Shown here piece by piece: positions 51,660 to 63,220 of a DNA stretch of 64,000 nucleotides (the stretch's first letter is position 1; each line of letters opens with the position of its first letter). This DNA is from Heliocidaris erythrogramma. Its lineage: Eukaryota; Echinodermata; Echinoidea; Camarodonta; Echinometridae. The DNA lies in the NCBI GenBank assembly GCA_025617745.1, contig CM046867.1, positions 24,420,705 through 24,484,704 of the forward strand, read 5' to 3'. Both the position numbers and the translations under genes were made by a program. The notes under the pieces are model-generated. The model searched no databases. It worked only from the letters and a program-made list of their open reading frames with translations, and had not been told where the DNA came from.

Positions 51660-51819
51660 TACCCTGATAGCAGACGGACGTCTTAAAGACGTCGTATATT
51701 GGTCGTATTCTGGTCAACTGGTCATACGTCGTATGAACGACGTTATCACGACGTCTTCGTGACGACTTTCTAAGACGAGTATGTATTGTCTTATTTGGAT
51801 GACTAGTTTATGACGTGAT

Positions 51820-54112
51820 TTTGACGTCAATTATTTACCACTTATATGATTGATTATTCAAGACCAAAAACGACGTAATTATTACGTCACTTCATTGCCA
51901 GCTCACGACCAGTTACGACTTGCATCATCCATGACCATTTCTTGACGTGATTTTGACGTCAATTATTTACCACTTATAAACGATTATTCAAGACCCCCAA
52001 AAAGACGTAATTATCAGGTCACTTCATTGCCAACTCACGACCAGTTAAGAATTGCACTATCCATGACTAGTTCATGACGTGATTTTGACGTCAATTATTT
52101 ACCACTTATTTGAACGATTATTCAAGACCAAAAGACGACGTAATTATTACGTCACTTCATTGCCAACACACGACGAATTAAGAATCGCACTATCCATTAC
52201 TATTTCATGACGTGATTTTGACGTCAATTATTTACCACTTATATGAACGATTATTCAAGACCAAAAAACGACGTAATTATTACGTGACTTCATTTCCAAC
52301 TCACGACCAGCTAAGAATGACTAGTTCATGACGTGATTTTGACGTCAGTTATTTTCCACTTATATGAACTATTCAAGACCAAAAACGACGTAATTATTAC
52401 GTCACTTCATTGCCAACTCACGACCAGCTACGAATGACTAGTTCATGACGTGATTTTGACGTCACTTATTTACCACTTATATGAACGATTATTCAAGACC
52501 AAAAGACGACGTAATTATTACACACTATCCATTACTATTTCATGACGTGGTTTTGACGTCAATTATTTACCACTTATATGAACGATTATTCAAGACCAAA
52601 AAACGACGTAATTATTACGTCACTTCATTTCCAACTCACGACCAGCTACGAATGCCTAGTTCATGACGTGATTTGGACGTCAAGTATTTACCACCTGTTT
52701 AACGATTATTCAAGACCAAAAATAGACGTTAATATTATGTGACTTCAATTCCAACTCACGATCAGCTAAGAATGACTAGTTCATGACGTGATTTTGACGT
52801 CAGTTATTTTCCACTTATATGAACAATTTAAGACCAAAAAACGACGTAATTATTACGTCACTTCATTGCAAGCTGACGATCAGCTATTTCACCATCCATG
52901 ACTAATCCCTGACGTGATGTTGACGTCAATTATTTACCACTTACGAACGATTATTCGAAACCAAAAACGACGCAGTTATCACGTCATGTCACTGCCAACC
53001 CACGACCAGTTAAGAATCGCATTATCCATTACTATTTCATGACGTGATTTTAGCGTAAATTATTTACCACTTACATGAACGATTATTCAAGACCAAAAAA
53101 CGACGTAATTATTACGTGACTTCAATTCCAACTCACGACCAGCTAAGAATGACTAGTTCATGACGTGATTTTGACGTCAATTATTTACCACACTGCAAAA
53201 ACCAGGGTGTTAATTTAACACGATCTCGGTATCTATATTGGGCTACACCATATAAGTGTTAAAACAACACCAGTTTCGAATCAAACTGGCGTTGTTTTAA
53301 CACTAACTGGTGTTGTTTTGACACTTATCTGGTGTAGACCAATATCAAACTGGTGTTGTTTTAACACTAGCTGGTGATGTTTTGACACTTATCTGGTGTA
53401 GCCCAATATGGATACCGAGATGGTGTTAAATTAACACCCTGGTTTTTGCAGTGCACTTATGAACGATTATTCAAGACCAAAAGACGACGTAATTATTACG
53501 CACTATTCATTACTATTTCATGACGTGGTTTTGACGTCAATTATTTACCACTTATATGAACGATTATTCAAGACCAAAAAACGACGTAATTATTACGTCA
53601 CTGCATTGACCACTCGCGACCAGCTACAATCATGACTAGTTAATGACGTGATTTTGACGTCAAGTATTTACCACTTATATGAAGGATTTTTCAAGACCAA
53701 AAACGACGTAATGATTACGTCACTTCATTGCCAGCTCACGACCAGTTACGACTTGCATCATCCATGACCATTTCTTGACGTGATTTTGACGTCAATTATT
53801 TACCACTTATAAACGATTATTCAAGACCCCCCAAAAGACGTAATTATCAGGTCACTTCATTGCCAACTCACGACCAGTTAAGAATTGCACTATCCATGAC
53901 TAGTTCATGACGTGATTTTGACGTCAATTATTTACCACTTATTTGAACGATTATTCAAGACCAAAAGACGACGTAATTATTACGTCACTTCATTGCCAAC
54001 ACACGACGAATTAAGAATCGCACTATCCATTACTATTTCATGACGTGATTTTGACGTCAATTATTTACCACTTATATGAACGATTATTCAAGACCAAAAA
54101 ACGACGTAATTA
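51820..54112. repeat. TGACGTCA-rich tandem repeat, 17 units
   Basis: Units of about 97-133 bp contain TGACGTGATTTTGACGTCAA, then TTATTTACCACTTATATGAA, CGATTATTCAAGACC, AACGACGTAATTATTACGTC and CTTCATTGCCAACTCACGAC. TTGACGTCAA starts at 51831, 51953, 52085, 52218, 52339, 52456, 52553, 52673, 52794, 52920, 53050 (decayed), 53171, 53531, 53654, 53776, 53918 and 54051. A stretch of about 380 bp at 51880-52260 is repeated at 53725-54105, a larger internal duplication. Confidence 0.9.
53191..53453. mobile_element. CACTGCAAAAACCAGGGTG-ended MITE, 263 bp
   Basis: The element is almost wholly palindromic, with ends CACTGCAAAAACCAGGGTGT and their inverse. The interior has repeated GTGTTAAAACAACACC and CTGGTGTTGTTTTGACAC words. 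It interrupts a unit of the TGACGTCA repeat between TTATTTACCA and CTTATGAACG. The duplication is only about 2 bp (CA). Confidence 0.85.
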
Positions 54113-54188
54113 CAGTGTTTGAACTGGTGCCTTTTGAAGTTCGTTATGCTTCTAGCATTCTGTTTTTAATTGAAAAACAGCTTTACTC

Positions 54189-54368
54189 AGGGGTGGATAC
54201 AGGATTTTCAGAAAGGGGGCGCATTTCAGAAAGGGGGCGCACACTGAGGAACCCTCCGTTTGACGAAGCCAAACGGCCATCTAGGGGGTCCGGGGGCATA
54301 CTTTGTCAGACAAAATGGGCGGGGGCGCACGCCCCTTGCGCCCCCCCCCCCCGGATCCGCGCCTGTTA
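54189..54368. mobile_element. GGATCC-type foldback MITE, decayed
   Basis: It begins GGGGTGGATACAGGATTT and ends CCCCGGATCCGCGCCTG, with two AGAAAGGGGGCGCA copies and a C run inside. It is related to 1292-1603 and 29908-30233. No clear target duplication. Confidence 0.6.
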
Positions 54369-54655
54369 CTGCCAAAGTTTCCTAGAAGTGAACTCGCCAT
54401 CTCCCGTGATACAAAAAGAAAAAAAAGAAAGGTCTACAAAACAATTTTAGTGGTCAGTATATGTGTACAAAGATGCCAGTTTCCAGGCAAAAGCCTGAAT
54501 TCAGGCCATTGCAGTTTATTTTCAGGCCATGTATTTCAGGTATTTGCTAAATGTGAGACATAAAAGAAGTGAAACAATACAGTATCTTTCGGATCTGAGA
54601 GGTAATATTTAAATTTTTAATTATTTTTTCCTTTCACATTCTATTTCTTTTCCAG

Positions 54656-54842
54656 CGACTGTGAGGGGACAAGATCTGCTCCGCTTGACGAGGTGGAAAG
54701 TGGCATTCAATACTACTTGAAGTACATTTATTAAAACGTACCAAAGAATGATCTGGAGCTTCGGAGGCCTGTAACTCCAGAACTGCAGGAGGAAGAAGAA
54801 GCCTTGCCAATGGACACAGAGGAATACTCAAATAATCTGTAA
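54656..54842 (+). pseudogene. Candidate last exon of an unknown gene inside the element
   Basis: After a T-rich acceptor (TTTCTTTTCCAG at 54655) one frame reads SDCEGTRSAPLDEVESGIQY, then a TAA after KYIY. It goes on as NVPKNDLELRRPVTPELQEE and an acidic C-terminus ending EEYSNNL with a stop at 54840-54842. Codon-like regularity on both sides of the single stop suggests a decayed coding exon, perhaps of the element's own protein. I do not recognise the family. Confidence 0.3.
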
Positions 54843-56868
54843 AAAGGTGTAGTTACAACTGGCAATAATTAAAGAAAGAATCCTCTCTACAGGTTTAAAA
54901 CATACAGAAACAAATTAAATATGAAACAATGCTAAAAGATATTGGATAAGAAATAAGGAAGTTATGACATTATGAAAGTTCATATTTGGGGGAAAAACAC
55001 TTTTTGACCAGTCCTTAGTGTTTTAATGAGCGAGGTGATGATATCATTGCCTCACAATTTGTTATCCTTTTCATATACAGAAATGACAAAAGTTTCATAT
55101 TTCAGCTATGAGAATCTAAAACTTGTCCTATCACCGCCCGAAATAAAGGAGAAATAATACATTTTGCTATGGGGATATGTGTTACGAGTGTGAGCTTAAA
55201 GTTTTTTTAGAAATCCATATACAGTGTATTTGAAAAAAATTATGAGGTGATGACATCTACTCGCCCATTTAAATATTTGCAAGGACTGGTCAAGAAAATA
55301 AAAATGAAATTTTGAAATGTCATATCTTCCTGTATGAGATTTGTGTGACATTTGTACTGTTCTGTATGATGTTTTCTCATGAAATAAGAAGAATAATTTC
55401 TGGAGTGGATTTCTTCTATATTTCAAACAACTATCTGTTTTTTAGGATGCTCTTAAGAATTCCACAGATGCTTGCATGTATTTCATATACAATTTCGGTG
55501 GCTCTATCTCCATAAGGAGCGCTAAATGTTTTATTCACATAAAATGTAAATGTTCTACTTGTTTCGTGATTGCATGACATGAAACTTAAACTTATACTAA
55601 ACTGCAGTTAGTTCTGTCCATAAATGTACATTTAAATGTCATCTGGAGTATTGGTAATGCATGGAAGAAAATGGAGAGAGTTCCCATCCATTTGTATCCA
55701 ACCTAAAAGCATTTTATGAATACATTCCATGAAAATAAAGCACCTAAAATGCCCTAAATATTTGTAGAATTTGAAGTTAAAACATGGCAATTGACAAGCA
55801 ATTCAAAAGTAATCATACCCGGGTCGCTATACACACCCTTCCTTGACTTTTGTATTTTCTTGTATTCTCTCATTCCTGCGTTGTGACCCGATGAGTGCAG
55901 GTCGAAAAGCTTCGTCACTATGAATTTGTTAAATGTTATCTAAAAGTAAAGTTAGTGTCAAACTGAAATCACACTTCAAGTACTCCTGATAACCTTTAAA
56001 CATATGACAAAGTTTTATTTGATATAAAATATTAGAAACTAAAATAAAATTGAACTGAATTGAAACTGTGTATGCAATTTTCAGCACTTTCATACTTTTT
56101 GCAGAATATATTGGTAGATGTAAAAGGGTATTTTTACCAATAGCGCATTTTCTTTAGGAGAAGAGCTTGATAGATTTTGTCAATATGCCATATCTTGCAA
56201 TGATTGAGAGTTGCAGTTTTCATAACTCAAAATCTTTTATTTTATTATTCCTAAGACTATATTCGTCTGCCAATCCACAGGACAGAGAATTCATTAGTTA
56301 TACATGTACATCAATTATTCAAAGAGCCACTATGAAGTTTATGTTAATAATGGACTTTTCATAGTCACCAAGTTGTGCGTATTTATTTCTTATGAACTGG
56401 ACTGAAATGCTACGTACAATTAATATGCTTCATTCAGGCATTTTTCCTTGTGAAAAATATATTTGTTAAAGAAATTCAAGGGTAAATCAACTTGCATTAT
56501 TTTGAACCAACTTATTCTGATTACAGTTCCACCATTTGGTTTGTTGTCTTACATAGATTCCTAGCATTTCGTTCCATAATTAACTTTCTTTATTTTTCCT
56601 TGTTCTTGTATAAAACATTGTTCTGGTGCAAGATCTAGATTCAAACCCAAATTGAAAAAAAATGCTTTGCAAATAATTCAGCATTTTGAGTATCTACTTT
56701 ATGCCAATGAGGCAAAACATTCTTAACAAAATCTTATACTCATGCTATTTCATGAGTTAGTAATTCATGTACATTCAACATTACCATTTTTGAGACCATA
56801 GAAATCAGGTACTTTCCCCTCCAATTTTGTCAGTGATGCTGTTTTTTGGTAAATGTTCAAATACTTAA
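54843..56868. other. AT-rich interior of the element: no gene recognised
   Basis: No open frame of note, no repeat array. A GAACTGAATTGAAACTG stretch near 56050 resembles a LINE 3' tail. Confidence 0.45.
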
Positions 56869-57214
56869 TGTACAGGACGTAAAATAGACGTAAACTATGA
56901 CTTAAATATCACGTCATTTTTTACCACCCGCAAGACGTCTAAAAACGTCATAAAGTGGTCATTTAATGACCTGCAAGACGTCAAAAAGACGTCCCAAACT
57001 AGTCATTTGGTGATTTGCAAGACGTCATGAAGTTGTCATTCACTGACCTGGAAGACGTAAAGATGACGTCAAAATAAGACGTCCTCATAATGTCTTGCGT
57101 TGGTGCAAGTTGTCGTCTTATTGACGTAATTACAGGACGTAAAAAAGACGTAAACCACGACGTAAATATCACGTCAATATCACGTCATTTTTACCACTCT
57201 CTGCTATCAGGGTA

Positions 57215-57425
57215 TCTCTTAACAAACAACATAAAAATATAATGTTAGTGATGAAGTGTATCAATTTCAGGCTACCCGTTCAATTAAAATCAAAATCAGT
57301 TGTCAAAGGTCATATGTTATGCTCAAAATGGGCCGTTGCTATGGTAACGCCTAATTTTTTCAGAAAATAGCATATTTCTGCAATAAAAACATAAAAACAT
57401 AATAGAAGTGTTTAAATATATCTAT
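57215..57425. repeat. X-box satellite remnant
   Basis: GGGCCGTTGCTATGGTAACG (palindrome at 57335-57348) and ATTTCTGCAATAAAAACATA match the satellite at 32.4-34.5 kb. Confidence 0.7.
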
Positions 57426-58230
57426 GACCCCGTTTACACAGAGACTGAAGTCGACTTTAGTCGAATTTGAACTCGAGTTCATTTGTGTGTAAACAGGGTA
57501 GTCGCAATTAGAACTCGAGTTCAAAACTCGAATTCGAATGACGACCCAGAGCAACATTTATCGAATTCAAACTCGACTTTTATCGAATTTAAATTCGCTA
57601 TTTGCTGTGTGAACGGACACGTAATTGAAATTCGACTAGCAAATATCCAGCCAGTGACCCCGTCATACGTCACTTCCGGTATTGCTAAGCAACGCGTCAG
57701 TAAATAAGCGTCATCCAACAAGTGAACCACAACGCACGAACGATCCTACAAAACCCGCCGAAGTCACCAGGACAATTCAGACAATACATCCAAATCAATA
57801 GAAAAAGCTGGCTATTTGAGCAATTTAGCTACAAGCAAATCTTTAAAATAACATTTTATCCATTACGGCAGGTTTGTCGGAGCGGGTCACATATCGATTC
57901 TGACCCATGTACAAAAGGTAAATGTGTGAAAAACTGACATGGAGGCTTAACAGAGTTGTCAAGTTTATAGGTTTATTCAGGCAAAGATATTGGAAAATTA
58001 CACTATGAATGAAGCATTGCGTTGCATAGCTCAAACTATTTTAATGTTAAACAATATTTAACCAGTAAAACACTGAAGTATCTTGTAAATTCTACCTTTT
58101 GCAGTCTTTCGCCCCCCTCCCCCCCCCCCCCCCAAAAAAAGAAGCGGCTGGATTGAAGAAAAAAATCTTCCCGCCATCTTCTTAAACGGTCTGCTCGACG
58201 AGCAGATCTGACACGTTACTGTCGCATATA

Positions 58231-59878
58231 CAATGTTGGTCATAATGGTAGCATAATTCGTTTTTTCATAGTCATCCGTTGATTTAATCATATTTAAAAG
58301 CCTAAATAGATAATATTGACCAGGTTCATTGATTACATAATGATTTTGTATTGTCGCGGTAAAAGTCGGTCAAGTGAAACATTCCATCACGTGGACAATC
58401 TTATTGTTTGGTGCTATGAAAGGCAGAGCCTCCTTTCTGCTATTGTTTTGCTGTCCATTTCGTGCAGAAAGCCTACGTGTGTTAACAGCCCGTTTTCAGA
58501 GTTAGCTTGATCAATTCCTATCAAATTTGGTACACTGATTCCTTACACTATGCCTCGCCCAACGGCACTTGCAATTCGTCAGAGGGTCCTTGCACTCCAA
58601 CGGAATGGACGGACACAGGCCCAGATTGCAGATATTCGTGGACTATCGAAGAGTTGTGTGTACCGCATCCTCAGAAGACATCGAAAGGCGGGTACTTTGA
58701 GTGCAGAGAGATCTACAGGTCGACCACGAAGAACATCCGCACGGGATGACCGTCAACTGCTGAACATGTGCCGTATGAACCGAGAATGCCAGCGAGTCGT
58801 CTTTGCCACTTGTGGAGGAGGCACTTCGGAGTGAACGTTTCACGGGAAACCGTAAACAGGAGACTTGCCCAACATGGCTACAGAGCTCGGCGAATGACCA
58901 AGGTTCCACGTCTCACTGCTCGCCACCGGGTTGCTCGACTCCAGTGGGCTAGGAGGCACATGAGATGGCAGCTTGGTCACTGGCGCCATGTAATCTTCAC
59001 TGATGAAAGCCTGGACATCCTTGACCGCACCGATGGGAGGCAGAGGGTTCGACGATTGCGTGGCGAGAACCTCCGTAATGACTGTGTCCAGGAAACCAAT
59101 CAAGCGGGTGGAGGCTCAGTGATGGTATGGGTCGGAATACATTATGGCGGAAAAACGCCATTGGCTGCACCTGAAGGAAACGTCAACGCCGTCGTGTACC
59201 GCGATATCCTGGAACGCCATTGTCTTCCATACGCGAGAAGAGTATATGGCAATAACTTTCAGCTCCAAGACGACAACGCTCGATCACATAGGGCACGTCT
59301 GGTGAGGGAATTCCTTGACGCAGAGACGTGCAGCAGATGCCTTGGCCTGCCTGTTCACCACATGAACCCCCACTGAGCACGCTGGGACATTGTGCCATGA
59401 GCACACGTGCAGGAGTGCCCAGGCACTGACCAAAGAGTGGGATGCACTGTTGCACCATCAGTGGACAGTATGCCACGGCGTGTGGAGGCACTGGTGCGTG
59501 CCAGAGGTGGCCATACCAGGTACTAAGTGACCCAACAAGATTAAAAAGAGGAACACTTCCCTTCAATCATAAAAAGATCCCAAGATTTTATTTTTCACGA
59601 TAAAATTATCATTGTTAAACATTTACCAAAAAAGGTACATTTTTTCAAGGAATCCAAGGTCTGGATGATTGTGTTTGTCAAAAGTGGTTTAAACCAGTGT
59701 ATAAAGTTTGTATGAATTAATTTTGTCTTATATTTTTTATTTCATATGTTGAGAACAGATTTATCAATAAAATCGGTGAAGATATAAGCTTTATTTTGCA
59801 GAAAAATGACTCGTATTGTTGTCAATAATAGTTTACGAAAGGTAGAAAAAAATTATGCTACCATTATGACCAACAGTG
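58231..59878 (+). mobile_element. Second Tc1-like transposon, decayed
   Basis: The ends CAATGTTGGTCATAATGGTA and the inverse of CACTGTTGGTCATAATGGTA begin after TA at 58229-58230. The right TA is mutated to TG. The outer 14 bp are shared with the Tc1-like element at 11443-13088, while inner TIR bases differ. Confidence 0.85.
58550..59525 (+). pseudogene. Tc1-type transposase, several frame breaks
   Basis: The ATG at 58550 opens MPRPTALAIRQRVLALQRNG, a helix-turn-helix, with an AT-hook-like GRPRR. A frame change near 58785 leads to the catalytic part (SRLCHLWRRHFGVNVS, then HVIFTDESLD with the first Asp and QDDNARSH with the second). Further frame changes after 59325 destroy the region around the final Glu. 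The end reads RGGHTRY with a stop at 59523-59525, as in the 11.7-kb copy. Dead. Confidence 0.8.
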
Positions 59879-60196
59879 TGATTATTGATCAGGATATTCC
59901 TATTCCGACGTAAAATCATACGAAACCAGATCAAAATGACTGCGCTTTCAATACTCGCTACCGCCATTTTGAACTCACTCGCGGGGTTTTCACAAATTTA
60001 ACCCGGAAGTTGATAATCACGATATTCCCAGCAAGCGAGGGCGTAATCAAGTCGAATTCACTTTCCTTCTGATTTCGAGTTCGTCCAACGCTTGGTGTAA
60101 ACAGCCCACCGAAAAATAATTTATGCTAATCCAAGGTTGCAATTGAATTCGCTGTCGAATTTGAACTCGAGTTCACTCTGTGTAAACGTGGTCTAT

Positions 60197-60865
60197 TTCA
60201 TGCCAAAACTTTGATTTCCATCAAAATATTGGTCTTGCAAAGTCATATATGTGCCACAACATGGTCGTTGCTATGGCAACAATATGGTTGAAATTGGTAT
60301 TTTAAGAAAAAATATAGCATTTCTGTATCAAAACAAAACATACAACATAATAAGAAATGCCTAAGTACACATACTGTCCACTCTCTGATTCTTTTCAGTC
60401 TAGATGTAAATTTTGAAGTAATAGTCATGCCTGATAGGACAGTTGCTATGGCAACAAATGATGCAAAAGTTAAAGTACATGTAGGTATGCGTAGCTTATG
60501 AAATTAATTTCAGTGCATTTGTTAACATACCTAAAATCTACCCCCTCCCCTTGGACATATTTTTTTTCCTCACTCTGTTCTTTCTTATTACCTAGTTGTC
60601 ATTATCTGCCTCTTTGCCATAAAAAAGGGATGGTGGATAAACGTGCCAGAGGCGTTGCCACGGTAACAAATTAATTTCATAAAATAAAATGTCTTTGAGT
60701 AAACCACTTAAAGGCATAAAGTTAATATCTAAGAACATCTCTCCAGCTACTAGTTAGGCCGCAATTAACATCTGAATTATCCCAGTTCATGGTTATGCTC
60801 AAAAATGGCCGTTGCTATGGTAACGTCTGAATATTCAGAAAAGCATGTATTTGTAATGGAACAAT
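60197..60865. repeat. X-box satellite remnant
   Basis: Palindromes are at 60267-60280 (GTTGCTATGGCAAC), 60442-60455 (same), 60654-60667 (GTTGCCACGGTAAC) and 60811-60824 (GTTGCTATGGTAAC), again about 160-210 bp apart. Flanking CATAAAGTT and ATTTCTGT words match 32.4-34.5 kb. Confidence 0.75.
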
Positions 60866-60869
60866 CAAT

Positions 60870-62840
60870 CAAGTCAGGTAGATAAGTTCTTTCCAGCAAC
60901 CTTTGTCATTCATAAGTTCAGCGATGTCTCGCGTCTCCTGGAGACCAGCGTCCATCGTTAATGAATCGACATGTCCTCCTATGTCTCCCTCTTCTTGCTT
61001 CTCCATGAAGGGGTTTCCACAGGACCACTCAGTGTAGTGTGAGCTCTGGATGCCTTTGATCATGCCCTGAAAGCTTCAATCTCCTCTGGGTTACTTTGGA
61101 GCTGACCTTTGGAAGGTTTCCCTACAGCTCCGATTTCCTCAATCTTGTTGCGAATTGGTTGACGTTCAGAGCCATCCTTTAACATTCTAGTGTAGCACCC
61201 ATCAACCATCTGAGTAAGTCTCTTTGTAAGGGTCCAGGTCTCTGACCCATACAACAAAACATACTCCACCGTAGCTGTGAAGAGACTTATCTTTAGGACT
61301 TTACGGAGGTCTGATTCCCATACCGACTTCAAGCTGTAGCATGCTGCCAGGCGTTCTTCACCCTGTCCACAACGTCATCCTCTGTGTTCCTGATCTTTGC
61401 TCCCAAGTACAGGAAGTCATCCACCAATTCAACTGGCTTCCCACCAGCACTCACGATTCCCTCTGGCTCCAAGACGTTCTCCAGCAGATAGTCTTACTCT
61501 CATTTATCCGCAGTCCTACATTCATAGATACCTCCTCCACCTCTCCTAGTAACTCCTCTGCCTCCTTTACTGTGTTTGCCAACAGAACTATGTCGTCAGC
61601 AAACTCAGCATCTGATATCTTCTTAGCCTTAACTCTCCTGCTCCAAGGCGGAGTTACAGTGAAGCCAGAGTCATGGTGTTTCTCCAGCGCCAGGGTCAAT
61701 TACGATCACAAAAAGATATGGAGCTAATATATTACCCTGGAGTACTCCAGTCTGTATCTCGAACTCTGTCAGTCCATCGGGTGTGATAACCTGGGCTTTG
61801 GTGTTTGTGTACAGCAGGGATATCAGGTCCATCTTCTTGGGGATTCCATAAGCCCATACAATGTTCATCAGGCAGTTTCGGTCTACTGAATCAAAAGCTT
61901 TTCTAAAGTCATTGAACACCATGACAGCAGGGAGGCTCTTTGCTCTGGCACCCTCAAGAATGCTCCTGACTAGTGGCGGATCTTCCCTCTCTAAAGCCAT
62001 TCTGGCTGTCTCTGAGCTGCTTCTCAATCTCTGGCTGGATTCGGTTCAGAATCATCCTGTTGAGGGTCTTTGCAGCAATGCAAGTAACGTTAGTGAAATG
62101 CCCCTGTAGTTGTTGGTGTTAGTGAGGTCACCTTTCTTTGGTACTGGGACAGTGTTACTTATCCTCCATTGATCTGGGAAAACACTCTTCTCAAGTGCCT
62201 GATTACAGAACTCCAGGCTGATATCACTAAAATCACATCTCTTCATCACCTCCCTCCATCATATCCATACCTCTTACCCTCCTTGATCCCCCCCCCCCCC
62301 CCCCCCCCCGCTGGCTCTCTTAAGCTCTTCACTGGTAAAGGGCCTGTCTCGATATCCATTTCTTTGAATAGCTGCCTGATCACCCTGGTGTTCTGATATG
62401 TGGGAGGGGTTTGTCCTCGTAAGGTCTTAAAATGGTCCAGCCACTTCCCCTTCCTACTCAAGGCCTGTTCTTTGATCTGACTCGAACTCCCTCTCTTCCT
62501 CCCCGTGATCCCGTTGATGATCGTCCAACTCCCTATGCTCTTACAACTGTCTGCTGCTCTCTCAACTCTCCAGATCTTCTCAATCAGCAAAGACTCCTCC
62601 CTAGCTTTAGTGTAGTTGGCACGAGTTCTTCCTTCCTATCCTCAACACACTTCTTCTTCTCTCCGAAGGATCAGCACAGAACTCGTCCATAGCAGCTCTT
62701 AGGTGTTCTCTGGCTGCACACACCCTGGGATCTTCAGAGTAGTCATCTGTCATCTTCCTCTTCCTCTTCCTCTTCAGCAACAAGGCCTCTCCAGCTTCTG
62801 ATACTGCAGTGGTGAAGTGGTTCGAAACGCGTAGCAATAT
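60870..62840 (-). pseudogene. Non-LTR reverse transcriptase, broken, endonuclease missing
   Basis: Read on the minus strand, conserved pieces come in the right order but in different frames. They are KMTDDYSEDPRVCAAREHLR (near 62740), QWRISNTVPVPKKGDL and NNYRGISL (62110-62190), FRKAFDSVDR (RT motif, near 61910), GVLQGNILAPYLFVI (near 61720), and the catalytic FADD in SDAEFADDIVLL (near 61600). The C-terminal LLYGSETWTLTKRL (near 61245) and GHVDSLTMDAGLQETRDI (near 60960) follow. A C run at 62289-62308 and several indels break the frame. 5' sequence including endonuclease is absent, so it is 5'-truncated. RTE-like or a related clade. Confidence 0.75.
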
Positions 62841-62854
62841 TTGTCTCAGAGCCC

Positions 62855-63220
62855 CCCCCCCCCCCCCCCCCCACAGTACAAAGGGTTAATTACCCAGGTC
62901 TCAGCTGTTATGATATAACTGTTTGGCATTAAACAGATGATGGGTGTTGAATATTGGAATTTAAAAAAAACATACACTTTCTGGCCTGGCTGACATCATG
63001 AAAATTGAAAATCAGAGTCTAACGTTAAATGTGCTTTTCTGCAAGATTCCCAGTCGATAAAGGCATTGGTTATGCCAGACAAGGGTCATTGCTATAACAA
63101 ACCTGTGATAGACAAAGAGAATGTGTAACAAGATTATTTTTGAATAATTGACAACATTTGGTAATGGATTTGTAGCTGAATCTGGACTGTGCCGAACAAC
63201 GTTCAGCTGCAAAAAAGGGG
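62855..63220. repeat. Highly decayed X-box satellite
   Basis: GGGTCATTGCTATAACAAAC near 63085 resembles the satellite palindrome region. A C run at 62851-62871 precedes it. Confidence 0.35.

Larger units (their letters stand above)
51662..57212. mobile_element. CCCTGATAGCAGA-ended element with TA duplication, 5,551 bp
   Basis: The ends CCCTGATAGCAGA and TCTGCTATCAGGG are perfect inverted repeats, flanked by TA at 51660-51661 and 57213-57214. Both subterminal regions are packed with ACGT-core words (GACGTC, TGACGTCA, TTACGTCA, GACGTAA). The left one is a tandem array, while the right one (56870-57195) is looser. The middle holds a GGATCC-type MITE and a candidate exon (54656-54842). No transposase catalytic domain is recognisable. 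Confidence 0.75.
57426..60193. mobile_element. Element with GACC(C/A)CGTTTACACAGAG ends, hosting a Tc1
   Basis: The left end GACCCCGTTTACACAGAGAC matches the inverse of the right end GAGTTCACTCTGTGTAAACGTGGTC. Subterminal AACTCGAGTTC and GAATTTGAACTCGAG words repeat on both sides. TAT flanks both sides (57423-57425 and 60194-60196). Without the Tc1 insert it is about 1.1 kb and has no coding sequence. Confidence 0.7.
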
